From positions 124,001 through 188,000 of the forward strand of contig JAGKQI010000087.1 in NCBI GenBank assembly GCA_018806915.1: a stretch of DNA of 64,000 nt, read 5' to 3'. The position numbers were made by a program, and so were the translations under genes. Source of the stretch: Phytophthora colocasiae. Its lineage: Eukaryota; Oomycota; Peronosporomycetes; Peronosporales; Peronosporaceae. Positions 11,605-20,527 of this stretch are shown piece after piece. Each line of letters starts with the position of its first letter. Within the stretch, counting starts at the first letter, position 1. The notes below the pieces were generated by a model that was not told the origin of the DNA, searched no databases, and was given only the letters and a program-made list of their open reading frames with translations.

Positions 11605-13079
11605 ATGAGCTTCTCGTACGTCTCGGACGATCCGTCACGGCTTTCCGTGGACGACGTACTGGGTCTCATCGACTGGAAGGAGCTCGAAACGGTGCTCGCC
11701 AGTCCGGACGACACCAGTCGACCGCCCCTGCCCGTTGATGTGTCAATGGATGTGGAGCCACTACCAGTTGTGGAAACCAATGCCAAGCGCGCACCACCAC
11801 GACGAAACCGCAAGAATAGTCGCTCTAGTGCAACGGCAACGCCAATAGCGCAGCAACCGGTTGCTGCAACTCCAGCGGGGCCACCAGTCAAGAAGAAACG
11901 CATCCGTCGCGAAATTGTCGAGCTCAAGTTCCTGCGTGGCAAAGTCGTAGAGCTCGAGGAGGAACTGCGCAAGCTCCAGCTTGGATTCTCGACGTCGCCA
12001 CCAATTGACGGCGAACCAGTTCCACTGGAAAACATCATGCCGTCTGTGTGGACGTCAATGGCAGGCCGACAGCTGAAGGATCGCATGCGTGCAGAACGCG
12101 AAAACCAGGAACTTCGGAATATGCTGCAGGATCAACTGAAAATTGCCCAGGGGCTCGAAGACACGTTAAAGCAATTGCCACCCAGCCAGGTAAGCAACAA
12201 AGCCGTTTTACCGCCAGTGTTTCAGGCCCTAACTACGATCACTTGTTGATCAACTACAGGGACAGAGCAATGAACCTTCGTTGACGTTGCCGCCAGAGAT
12301 TTTTGGGCCGTCCAGTACTGAAACACTCGCAGAGAGTATGGCGCACTTGGAACGCTCCTATTTAAGTGTGGATGAGGCTTTCACGACGGAAGGTGTGGAC
12401 AACCTTGAGATGGACAAACACGACATCAAAGCCATCCTCCACCCAGCATACGGCACTTGTATCCGTTTCACCACTCGGATTACAATGCCTTTCAACTACG
12501 ATGTTACCAGTCGAGCAATGTGGAGATTCATTACGGAGGAGGGACTAATCTCGCTCGCCAGCTCTTTCAACGTACGAACTGTTTGCCAACCCGTAGCCTA
12601 GCCTACATCTCTAACAATATTGATGTTGTTTCATACAGAAAATTTACACTACGAAGGACATCCAGGCGCACTGCTTCGCCTTCCGTTTACCGGACTCGGA
12701 GCCTGCAAAAGATTATTGGCTCAATCAAGTCGTCCGGAAACACGTCGAGAGCAACCGAATGGTTATCGTGGGGCGATCAACTATCCATCCTTACGTGAAG
12801 GACAACAGTCACCCGACCGGTGTATCGTTTATTGATGATGCACGAGTTATTATCAGTGACTGTAGCAACAACGGCGTCCCGCAGGCGTGTGTCAAGGCTT
12901 GCGTGTATTTGGTCCCAGATTTTGGACCCAGCAACTCCGATCAGACCGTGGGGATCAACGAATTGCTGGAATTCTTTATCAAATCTGCCAGTCCAGTGAT
13001 TCTACGATGCCGAGAGATGATACTGGCTATGCTGACTCAAGAGGCCGAGGTGGTCAAGCAGACCGAAGTGCGGCTCTAA
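11605..13079 (+). CDS. bZIP-like / M96-like family protein (gene 6), three exons
   Basis: Exons are 11605-12189, 12260-12571 and 12639-13079. Intron 1 is 70 nt (GTAAGC to TACAG) and intron 2 is 67 nt (GTACGA, CTAAC, TACAG), giving about 445 aa. The intron positions match gene 5, so the two form a three-exon subgroup. The N-terminus is acidic (VDDVLGLIDWKELE). The basic region PPVKKKRIRREIVELKFLR is at about residues 93-111 with a glutamate/leucine coil to 125. The second helix has WTSMAGRQLKDRMRAEREN at about 150-170. The C-terminal domain has ETLAESMAHLERSYLSVD, TMPFNYDVTSRAMWRF, SNRMVIVGRS and a terminal coil. Splicing is needed to see exon 3 as part of the gene. Confidence 0.78.
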
Positions 13080-13111
13080 AGCTGTGTTGATGTAAATAAG
13101 ACAGGTGTAAA

Positions 13112-13511
13112 TTGAATCAAATCGTATCACAAAGCGCAATTAGGAATACAGAGCTCCATGCACTGCACGACCGAGCCCAAAGCCCTTGCTACAGGCACAC
13201 CACGATCAAATTGAAGCGTCTGAAGCTACAAAAAGCGTCAGGAAATCCCCTCGCTATGTTTGATGGCATTAGGACTACTTCTGCGCGGAATGCAATAGCG
13301 GAGCGCCAATTAAAGGAGCAATTCAGAGCTGCGGGTCTCGTACAAGGGGCTGATGGGTGTTTCCACTGAAATACAGAAATTCTTGGACAGTATTGAAGAC
13401 AGCACAGAGGTTAGTAGGTAGCCGTGTGTGTTTAAGGTTCATCAATTGTGTGTTTTACAACACGTTTCTGCAGGAGCTGGCTGAGCGGGTGAAGCTAGAA
13501 CCACGTTTCAA
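13112..13511 (+). pseudogene. 5' part of a decayed M96-like gene, split by a transposon (left half)
   Basis: Fragments of the second conserved helix survive (ARNAIAERQLKEQFRA, about 13,280-13,330), followed by a possible intron (GTTAGT...CTGCAG, about 13,410-13,474) and ELAERVKLEP. Frames shift repeatedly. The coding trace ends exactly at the 8-bp target duplication CGTTTCAA (13504-13511) of the element starting at 13512. The rest of the gene resumes at 19931. Confidence 0.65.
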
Positions 13512-13618
13512 GGGAAAATCTATGGAGCTCGAGGTTACGGAGCTCGAGGTACCAAAAAATCATATGTGTCGACCAAAATAAAAATAGTAAACACAAAATT
13601 ATATTTTATCTCAAATGA
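13512..13618 (+). repeat. Left terminal inverted repeat of the MULE-like element
   Basis: Begins GGGAAAATCT; 107 bp, inverted match to 19824-19930 with two differences. It contains an internal direct duplication of GAGCTCGAGGT. Confidence 0.9.
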
Positions 13619-13699
13619 ATTAACTCCGACAGTAATTGTCAAAGAGTTTATTTAATTTGGGCAACCAGAGGAATTACTGTTAGTATTTCGCTGCTGTAA

Positions 13700-13741
13700 G
13701 GGCGTCTTTGTTAGGATTTTCCGTCTCGTTAAGTTAAATCG
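13700..13741 (+). repeat. Left TIR of the Harbinger element
   Basis: 42 bp beginning GGGCGTCTTTGTTAGG, preceded by TSD TAA. Confidence 0.92.
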
Positions 13742-14216
13742 ACCAGTAACCAGACGAAACCGTGATTGGCTAAAATATCATAACCATACGGGTACGGCGT
13801 AACTACATCGGTGACCTAGTTACGGCCTGGGGCCGTCTGGTTAAATCGAAAGATCGAACAATGAGCGGCGTTCATCTGGCGGCGGCATTAACCGCGTGCT
13901 GTGCTGCTGTCGCGGCTGCTGAGGCAACAAGCGTGCTAGGAGAGAGGGGGCCGAACGCCAACGTTCTGACGATCACCAACTCCGTTTTCGAGCGTGCTTT
14001 GGCCACCCCAGCTGGTGACAGGTGGTTGTGCAAACGTTTACGATGCCGCCGAGTGACTTTCATCGCGTTTGTGGAGTTCTTACAGAGGCGGGGCTTTGCG
14101 TTTAGCACCACTACTTTTCGCAAGCACAGCTATGCAAAGCGAGTTGCAGGTGTCCTGTACTTCTACGGTTCGTCCGGGTCGTATCAATCGACTGCTGACG
14201 CGATGGGTATGAATGA

Positions 14217-15955
14217 GGCTGTTCTTTTCGTTGCTGTTGTGGTGAAGCGCGAATAAGAAATCCGAGAAAAGGCAACGTCAGGCCCGGAGAGAGTCGGATC
14301 AAGCGACAGGGGCCTCTGGCGAAGCAAGATGTCAGTTGATGACCCCAGATTGCGCGAACGGTGGCTGACGAATGGATCCAGATCGATGTTCGTCTGGATC
14401 TCGCCAGCGACGAATGGATGGCGTCTTGGTCGAGTGAGACTAAGTGATTGGAGAACCCGCCGTGCGGTCCCGCGTGGCGGCTCAGGGTCGGAGGAGAAAA
14501 GGGCGCCTTGCCTGAGGTCGCATGAGAAGGAGATCAAGGCGGCAGAGGGTCGGGATCGGTGTGATCTATGGTGGGCCGGTGACAACATAACCGTGAGATG
14601 CTGCCGAGGGGACCTGATGGCAGTGTTAGTCGCGTGGGGAGTGGTGATCCAGTCTGGGAAGCTCAAGACCTGGAATGTCGACGACGCAGGCACGCGAGAT
14701 CAAGTATGAAGGCTGCTGATCGGGATCATTGTTCAAGACGGTGGACCAAGATCGATGACCGAGATGGTTGATCGAGATCGGCTGATCGCCAGATCGGCTG
14801 ATCGCCAGATCGGCAGATCGAGATCGCGATCAGGGGTTAGGTGAGATCAAGATCGAAGATCGGAAGGGCAGCTGTGTAGCCGGATGTCAGGTAATCGTAG
14901 GATAGCAGATGAGGATGGGGCTAGTAGACATAGGAATAACCATAAACAGAATCGAATTTGCTCTCTAGTGCGCAAGTGGACTACTTCAGGGACCAAGACA
15001 AGGGAAGAGGATAGCATATTGGCCTCCCCTTAGTGTTCCTACACTTCGCGCACCTAGCTACAGCTAAGACCGGATCCCCGATTTGGCCGGCTTACCTTAC
15101 GCTAGTGTGAGGATCTCTCGGTATCTCAACAACCCCCAAGAATCGAATTTGCTCTCTAGTGCGCAAGTGGACTACTTCAGGGACCAAGACAAGGGAAGAG
15201 GATAGCATATTGGCCTCCCCTTAGTGTTCCTACACTTCGCACACCTAGCTACAGCTAAGACCGGATCCCCGATTTGGCCGGCTTACCTTACGCTAGTGTG
15301 AGGATCTCTCGGTATCTCAACAACCCCCAAGAATCGAATTTGCTCTGGACATCACAAGTGCCTTCGTTCAAGACCGGAACTGCGAATTACATTGGCCCCC
15401 CGGCATCAAGAAGGTAAGGAGAAGAGATCTAGCATAGAGGTTAATTCTGGATAATACATTGGCCAGTTTTACCCTATCTAGTGATCTATCCTTTACGTGC
15501 GAACTACGGATCGGAAGGAATTGGCTGCTTGGCCTGACGATCTCGTCGACTCTCAACCCATCAAGACACCCGCTATAGGAAGCGGCAAGCATCGTAAAGG
15601 AAGGGATCAGATCCCCAACATTGGACCTTTGGAAGACCTGGATCGAAGACCAGGTGACCGGATCAAGGCTCGAGAACTCGCCTGTGACCCGGATCAACCC
15701 CTCCGAGGTAGAGTGAAGTATTCCCACGCTATCTCACACCCCCTACGTCACCCAAGACATTCTTCTCGTCCCAAGACATCTTCAGAAGTCACCTGGAAGA
15801 GCGTAACCCGCCTACCGACGGGTACACAAGGTGAACACTACACGCAGCAAGATCACGGATCATCGGGGGACCCCCTCCGTTAGTCGGTGTCTGGGCGCAA
15901 GTGGCGATCGCGATCGGCCTCAACCGGATTTTGGCCAGATCCGCTCCACCACACT
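14217..15955. repeat. Unidentified repetitive insertion inside the Harbinger transposase
   Basis: About 1.7 kb with no recognised gene separates two halves of the transposase; the edges are approximate. It holds a GATC-rich stretch (about 14,735-14,860) made of variants of GATCGGCTGATCGCCA, and the 191-bp tandem array listed separately. No clear TIR, LTR or target duplication was found. Confidence 0.55.
14950..15346. repeat. Tandem 191-bp repeat, two full copies and a partial third
   Basis: Copies start at 14950, 15141 and 15332 with AATCGAATTTGCTCT. The two full copies differ at one base by eye (CGCGCACC against CGCACACC), so the duplication is recent. Not coding. Confidence 0.9.
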
Positions 15956-16684
15956 GTGGATGAGCTTACGGCGTTTTTGGTCAGTATTCTAGCGGAGGTT
16001 GTCCGTTTTCCCCAGACCCTAGACGAGTGGAGAAGCATCGAGAATAAATTTAAGCAGAAGAAAGGCATACCAGGTATAACAGGAGCCGTCGATGGTTCGC
16101 TGATCGCCATTCAGAGACCAGATGACTATGAGGGATTCTACTGTCGAAAGTGTTACTCCGCAATCAACATGCAGGCAATTGTGAACGCAGATTTAAAGTT
16201 CATGGCCATTGATTTGTTTCCTGGCTCGTGGTCCGATAAAAAAATGTGGAAATTTGCGCCTTCGAGTGATCGTTATTGTGCGCAAATGCCCAAGGAGACA
16301 CATTTACTTGGGGATTCCGGATACACACTATACCCTTGGTTAATTACACCGTATCTTCCTCGCGAGGAAGGTGGGCGGCTTACTCAAAGACAAAAAGACT
16401 TCAACTTTGCCCATTCCAGTACTCGAATGACAGTAGAACAAACGTTTGGACGGTGGAAAGGTAGATTTCGTCGACTGTTGACAGTTATGGGAGAAAAAAC
16501 AATTGATAAAGTTTGCAGTATCATTGCTGCGACGGTTGTGGTGCACAACTTATTCTAAGATTTGGCGGACGATGCCCCGTTTCCTCAAGCAACTGACGAA
16601 GACGTCGAGGTGGTGGCCACACCAGAGCACTTTCCTGCGGCTTCTCTTCGCGCGATAGCGCTCACCAAACGGGATAGACTCATG

Positions 16685-17719
16685 TCAGTTGTGACGAGAT
16701 AGTTTATCTCCGATCTGTGTCAGTTGCGCGAGCATCTGCTGCATCACTTGGGCCTGAAGCTGCTGCTGCTGAAGCAACTGCTCTGAGATTTCAGCCTGGT
16801 GCTGTTGCTGCAGCATGACCTCCTGGAGCACTGGTTGAGTTACCGGAGGCGTCTCCTCGCCCTCGCCTCCCCCTGATGGCACGTGACTGCTCCGAATTAT
16901 TGCTGATGCCACTTTGGAAATGCTCTTCGACAACGAATGCATACCTTCTGCTACATGTTCCCCTTGCGTTTTTGCTTTTTTCGTCTGTCGAGATGCTGCT
17001 TTTGACGATGTAGTCGTGGAGGTTGACGACGATGACGATATTGGTGAAGTCCTTACCCCCGCACGCTCTTCGGTACGGCTGGTGACAGTGCTAACTGATA
17101 CTGCAGTCGCTGCGTGGACTGGAGGGTTTTGGGTAGTAGACGATATAAATGGCGATGCCTGTAGACCATCTTTCTGCCCCCAGAAGTCTCGCATGAGCTC
17201 CAAGCAGGGTGGCTCAATAGGAGCCGACGAGTTGCCAGTTTTGGCAAGGTCGCTATTGTAGGCTGTCCATAGTCGTAAGAGGTGCTTCAGCTGCAGCAGA
17301 AGCATCAGGTCAGACACAAATAATGCAAGATCCAACTGAACACGTCCTACCTTGTTCTTGCACTGCTCAGCACCAACCTCAGCAAGGATTTCTCTCTCGA
17401 CTCCAGCGGCTAGCATCTCCCAACTCTCGCGGATGTCCTGGTTTGATCGAACACCGTCGAAGCGATCGGGCATTTCAATGTAGCGTATTTTTAGCAATAC
17501 GCTCGCCTGGGCTTCCGTCCACTTGAACGGCTCCGTTTTGTCTTTTTTGGGGGGCCTTCCACGTTTCTGACGCTGCTTCGACTTCCCCTTGGACACAGCT
17601 GACGCTGCCTGCGCTGGTGCTGAAGGGGGAGTTGTCGCATGGTCCTCTCCGGCGGCTTCACCATGATCAGGGACCCTAAGGAGTGACAGACTGGAGTCTT
17701 CTTCACCCGCGCTCTCCAT
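16685..17719 (-). CDS. Harbinger-associated Myb/SANT-like DNA-binding protein
   Basis: Intact 344-aa ORF with an ATG start, the second gene of the Harbinger element. Residues about 35-55 are Lys/Arg-rich (KQRQKRGRPPKKDKTEPF). Residues about 58-130 form a SANT/Myb-like trihelix with conserved tryptophan (FKWTEAQASVLLKIRYIEM; the CKNKVGRV segment follows). The C-terminus is Ser/Thr-rich, then Gln-rich (about 290-335) with coiled-coil character. In PIF/Harbinger systems this protein binds element DNA and helps bring the nuclease to the TIRs; that role is family knowledge. It overlaps the end of the transposase frame tail to tail. Confidence 0.82.
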   Translation of the reverse strand: MESAGEEDSSLSLLRVPDHGEAAGEDHATTPPSAPAQAASAVSKGKSKQRQKRGRPPKKDKTEPFKWTEAQASVLLKIRYIEMPDRFDGVRSNQDIRESWEMLAAGVEREILAEVGAEQCKNKVGRVQLDLALFVSDLMLLLQLKHLLRLWTAYNSDLAKTGNSSAPIEPPCLELMRDFWGQKDGLQASPFISSTTQNPPVHAATAVSVSTVTSRTEERAGVRTSPISSSSSTSTTTSSKAASRQTKKAKTQGEHVAEGMHSLSKSISKVASAIIRSSHVPSGGGEGEETPPVTQPVLQEVMLQQQHQAEISEQLLQQQQLQAQVMQQMLAQLTQIGDKLSRHN

Positions 17720-17805
17720 ATCCGCAGATAATCTCGCAATGCGAGAAGACCATTGGTCTCTGAAGCGACGCGAAACAAAGACGATTTTCGGTAACCATAC
17801 GGGTA

Positions 17806-17847
17806 CGATTTAACTTAACGAGACGGAAAATCCTAACAAAGAGGCCC
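17806..17847 (-). repeat. Right TIR of the Harbinger element
   Basis: 42 bp, inverted copy of the left TIR with one mismatch, followed by TSD TAA. Confidence 0.92.
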
Positions 17848-17850
17848 TAA

Positions 17851-19453
17851 GTGAACTCAATTAATATGTATAATGCTGTAGCACGAAGAATACTTTTGAA
17901 GTATCGGATTGCTTTGGATAGGTGAGCAGGGGCCGAAGAACTGTGAACTGTGCATATCATGCAAATTGTGTAGAGCTGTCGACTTCGCGGTGTCGACTCA
18001 GATGACGTCCTGACGTCCCACTGTCATCGAGCGACGTCGACCTACCAACCCGTCGACAGCCATCATTCTGTCACGATTTTGATTTAAAGAATAATCGTGC
18101 GGAAGCAGTTTGATTACACAACGGTCTAGTGAGTTCACGGATCCCATTAGAGCGGGAGGGGAGGCAACAACAGCAAAATGTACGCGCAGAGTCTAATACT
18201 CACCTGCGTCGTCATCTAATTGGTATACAACAGCGAAGATGGCCCGTATAAGCCACTCACGCCCTCAATGACTTGGAAATCGTCGTGGTGGAGGCTGTGG
18301 TTACGGGGTTACCGTCACCACGTATGCGTTCGCTGTGTTCAGTGACAGGAAAGTGGATGCATTTGCCATCTGCTCAACGACGGCTGTGTATGCTGTGACG
18401 GCTAAGAACAAGAAGTAGATCTTCTGCTTGAAACACTTGGACCTCGGTGTCAGCATGATCAACAAGGTTGTCTAGGTAGTGTGTGGCTGGCTATTAGTTA
18501 ATGATAATGTCGATTCCGCTGACAGTTGCTGTATTGTTGGCGGATGTACTGAGCAAGGAGATGTCCAAGGAACAAGCCAAGAAACCAGCGCGACAAGCCC
18601 CGAGAACAATACATCAAAGAGAAGATTCACTGTACTGCTCATCGTCTCGGCTACAGTTGTAGCATTAGGTGTTGTCACCGTCAAGTCCCTCTGAACGCTG
18701 ATGGTCTGCCAAGACTTGTGGAGCAAGTGTCTATCAATCACAGAGGAAAACCTGAACTCAAATGCAGCGAACATCTCGTACAAGTACGCGACGGATAAGG
18801 TGTATGTGCAGGTGCACCACCTTGGGAGTGAGATCACGTACAATGGCTCCTACTACACTGCCATCATGCTGTTCGACGGCAAGATCTTCAACGTCACATA
18901 GTTTATGGAGGCAGAAATGCCTATGGCATTTGACGTGGAACGTTCCCACGAGAGGAATCTTACGCATACATGTATAACAGACACAAGGAAAGGTTTTAGC
19001 AACGGTTTGAGGAGAAAGGAATCGATAGCTGCGTCTTTGCGTTATTCGCACTCAGTCTCGACGATACTCAAAGGTCATAGAGAAGTACCAACCCACTGCG
19101 CGTTGAAAACGGTCTGCTCAGACGCACGAGGCTCCACGGGAACGTTGGTCAGCTGATATGGAGCATCATTTCCCTTTTGAAGCCGTTCCTTTTCTTGGAA
19201 AGCGAGTAATTCATCGGGGTGGACGTTTTTTCATGTGTGGAGCGACAATGCTCCCTTTCGAATAGACAGCTCAATCTCGCAACTTAAGCAGTAGAAGCAC
19301 CTAGCATGGTCACACGTGAGTTGATCTATTGGGACACTGGCGGGCTCGTCGTGCGATACACACAATAAACTGGCAGTTTGCTTTTACTGGCTGTGATCTT
19401 TTTGGTACGGAAAATGCTCTCCCTGCAGGTCAATATTGATCGCATCGACCGCT
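17851..19453. other. Internal DNA of the MULE-like element, no recognised gene
   Basis: Short plus-strand open stretches exist at about 18,479-18,901, one with a membrane-like segment (FTVLLIVSATVVALGVV) and one with NSNAANISYKYATDKVY. They are broken by stops and match nothing I recognise. They may be a captured, decayed host fragment. The rest shows no structure. Confidence 0.4.
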
Positions 19454-19762
19454 TCAATGCGAACCTCCATCTTGTACCAATTTTGGTTGTTCCCCGTTGT
19501 GTTCGAACTCGACTTTCTCTCGGAGGTGACGTGTGTTCTTGGTTTTGCCGTAGTGATCACATTGGAAATCACGTTGTCGAATTTCATGTGCCTTGTTTTT
19601 CTTGTTATGGGTCTTGGTCACGTCAATAACTTGGCGCCGATTCCATCTGTGAAGGGCTGTCTCTGCCTCTTCATAAGACTCAAAGACTTGTTCCGGAGGT
19701 GGCGGAATGAGGTAGCTCGAGGTTGTTGCTGCAGGTGGTGCCGATGCTGGTGTTGAAGCCAT
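19454..19762 (-). pseudogene. N-terminal remnant of a MULE/FAR1-like transposase
   Basis: The frame starts at an ATG 62 bp inside the right TIR. After a Pro/Ala/Thr-rich leader it has VFESYEEAETALHRWNRR and DFQCDHYGKTKNTRHLREK, resembling the FAR1-type zinc-binding N-terminus of oomycete Mutator-like transposases. It stops after about 100 residues and no catalytic domain follows within the element. Identification rests on recalled family pattern. Confidence 0.5.
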
Positions 19763-19823
19763 AATTGAAGAATGAATGGACTCAAAAAGAGCAAAACTCA
19801 CAGGCAAATGTAGGCACACCATC

Positions 19824-19930
19824 TCATTTGCGATAAAATAAAATTTTGTGTTTACTATTTTTATTTTGGTCGACACATATGATTTTTTGGTACCTCGAGC
19901 TCCGTAACCTCGAGCTCCATAGATTTTCCC
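19824..19930 (-). repeat. Right terminal inverted repeat of the MULE-like element
   Basis: Inverted copy of 13512-13618, ending AGATTTTCCC directly before the TSD CGTTTCAA. Confidence 0.9.
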
Positions 19931-20153
19931 CGTTTCAAGTTTCAAAAGAGGCAGACGACAAGATTTTCTCGGAACAGTTGACGATCGCCTCGAGATTGTA
20001 TCTGGAGCTGGACAGAATACGAAAAACACCGAAAGGTAAGTCGTACAGCACCCAACGATGTACAATGCCACTGAGATGGGCGTGGACATGGACGCTGTTT
20101 GGCACAACGCACACAAAGCAAAGACGTGGCTGCCTGCCATTGGTCTAGAGGGT
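19931..20153 (+). pseudogene. 3' continuation of the M96-like gene split by the MULE-like element (right half)
   Basis: Directly after the TSD, one frame reads EADDKIFSEQLTIASRLYLELDRI, the start of the family C-terminal domain (compare DDEIFAEQLAHVERAH in gene 2). It is followed by a possible donor (GGTAAGTC) and YNATEMGVD. It is the part missing from the relic at 13112-13511. Joining across one TSD copy gives a continuous but frameshifted relic, so decay is partly independent of the insertion. Confidence 0.65.
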
Positions 20154-20527
20154 TAGGTGCCACAGAGGAGGTCGCTCCGGCTCCAGACAAAAGATTTTGC
20201 GCCAGGAGCTTCAGCTGCATCAGGACGGGAGGTTGTGCGGGACGCAGCTCGCCACGACGGCGCCACGAAGGGTTTGTTGCGCGGGGCAACCTGCTTGAGA
20301 AAAGGAACGAGCAGTGCAGGGGAAGTGTGCGGGATGTGGCGCGTCGTGGTGGAGCTGCATTGGAGAATTCGCGCGGGATGAACTGATGCAAGCGTTGCTT
20401 CCTGGTGCCAAGGACGGATGGAGAGGAGACCAACATGGAGCGGTAGCACGAATCAGCAAGAGCTGTAGGTGCATTTAGAAGAGGTGATGAAGCTCTCTGA
20501 TCATTCGTTTACGTGCGATTTCTGACA
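20154..20527. other. Spacer before the MULE transposase gene
   Basis: GC-rich, with several overlapping open frames in all phases and no recognisable protein. It may be the 3' flank of the transposon whose gene follows; no inverted partner was found on the far side. Confidence 0.35.

Larger units (their letters stand above)
13861..16702 (+). pseudogene. Harbinger (DDE) transposase, split by an insertion and carrying a nonsense codon
   Basis: The N-terminal part (13861 to about 14,217) begins with an ATG and has FIAFVEFLQRRGFAF and YAGVLYF-like segments typical of the family. Coding is then lost for about 1.7 kb of inserted repetitive DNA. It resumes at about 15,955 with the nuclease: GAVDGSLIAI (first Asp), LGDSGYTLYPWLITPY (second Asp) and STRMTVEQTFGRWKGRF (Glu), so the DDE triad is intact. 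A TAA at 16556-16558 falls in VHNLF; the frame then continues to a second stop at 16700-16702 in sequence that still looks coding. The transposase cannot be made from this copy. A related fragment at 36785-37437 served as a guide to the break. Confidence 0.88.
13700..17847. mobile_element. PIF/Harbinger transposon with TAA target duplication
   Basis: 42-bp TIRs at 13700-13741 and 17806-17847 match except at one base (GGGCGTCTTTG against GGGCCTCTTTG). Both sides carry the 3-bp TAA target duplication (13697-13699 and 17848-17850), as expected for the TWA preference of PIF/Harbinger. Inside are the two standard genes, convergent: a DDE nuclease on the plus strand (broken) and a Myb/SANT-like DNA-binding partner on the minus strand (open). 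A subterminal CCATACGGGTACG motif occurs near both ends. Confidence 0.93.
13512..19930. mobile_element. Mutator/MULE-like DNA transposon with 107-bp TIRs, hosting a nested Harbinger element
   Basis: Long inverted repeats at 13512-13618 and 19824-19930 differ at only two positions by eye. They are flanked by identical 8-bp direct repeats CGTTTCAA (13504-13511 and 19931-19938). Long TIRs and an 8-9 bp TSD suit Mutator-like elements. A minus-strand ORF starting at 19762, just inside the right TIR, resembles the N-terminus of oomycete MULE/FAR1-type transposases; the rest of that gene is gone. The element is 6,419 bp, of which 4,148 bp are the nested Harbinger element. The class assignment is an inference; the TIRs and TSD are seen directly. 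Confidence 0.75.

Noticed and set aside
10956..11738. 260-codon open frame upstream of and overlapping gene 6
   Set aside because: No recognisable motif, overlaps gene 6 exon 1 in another phase, and composition looks random.
11331..12086. 251-codon minus-strand frame opposite gene 6
   Set aside because: Antisense shadow of the basic and Ser/Pro-rich coding region of gene 6.
14735..15346. CRISPR-like array
   Set aside because: The repeats are contiguous or irregular, without unique spacers, in a eukaryotic transposon context.
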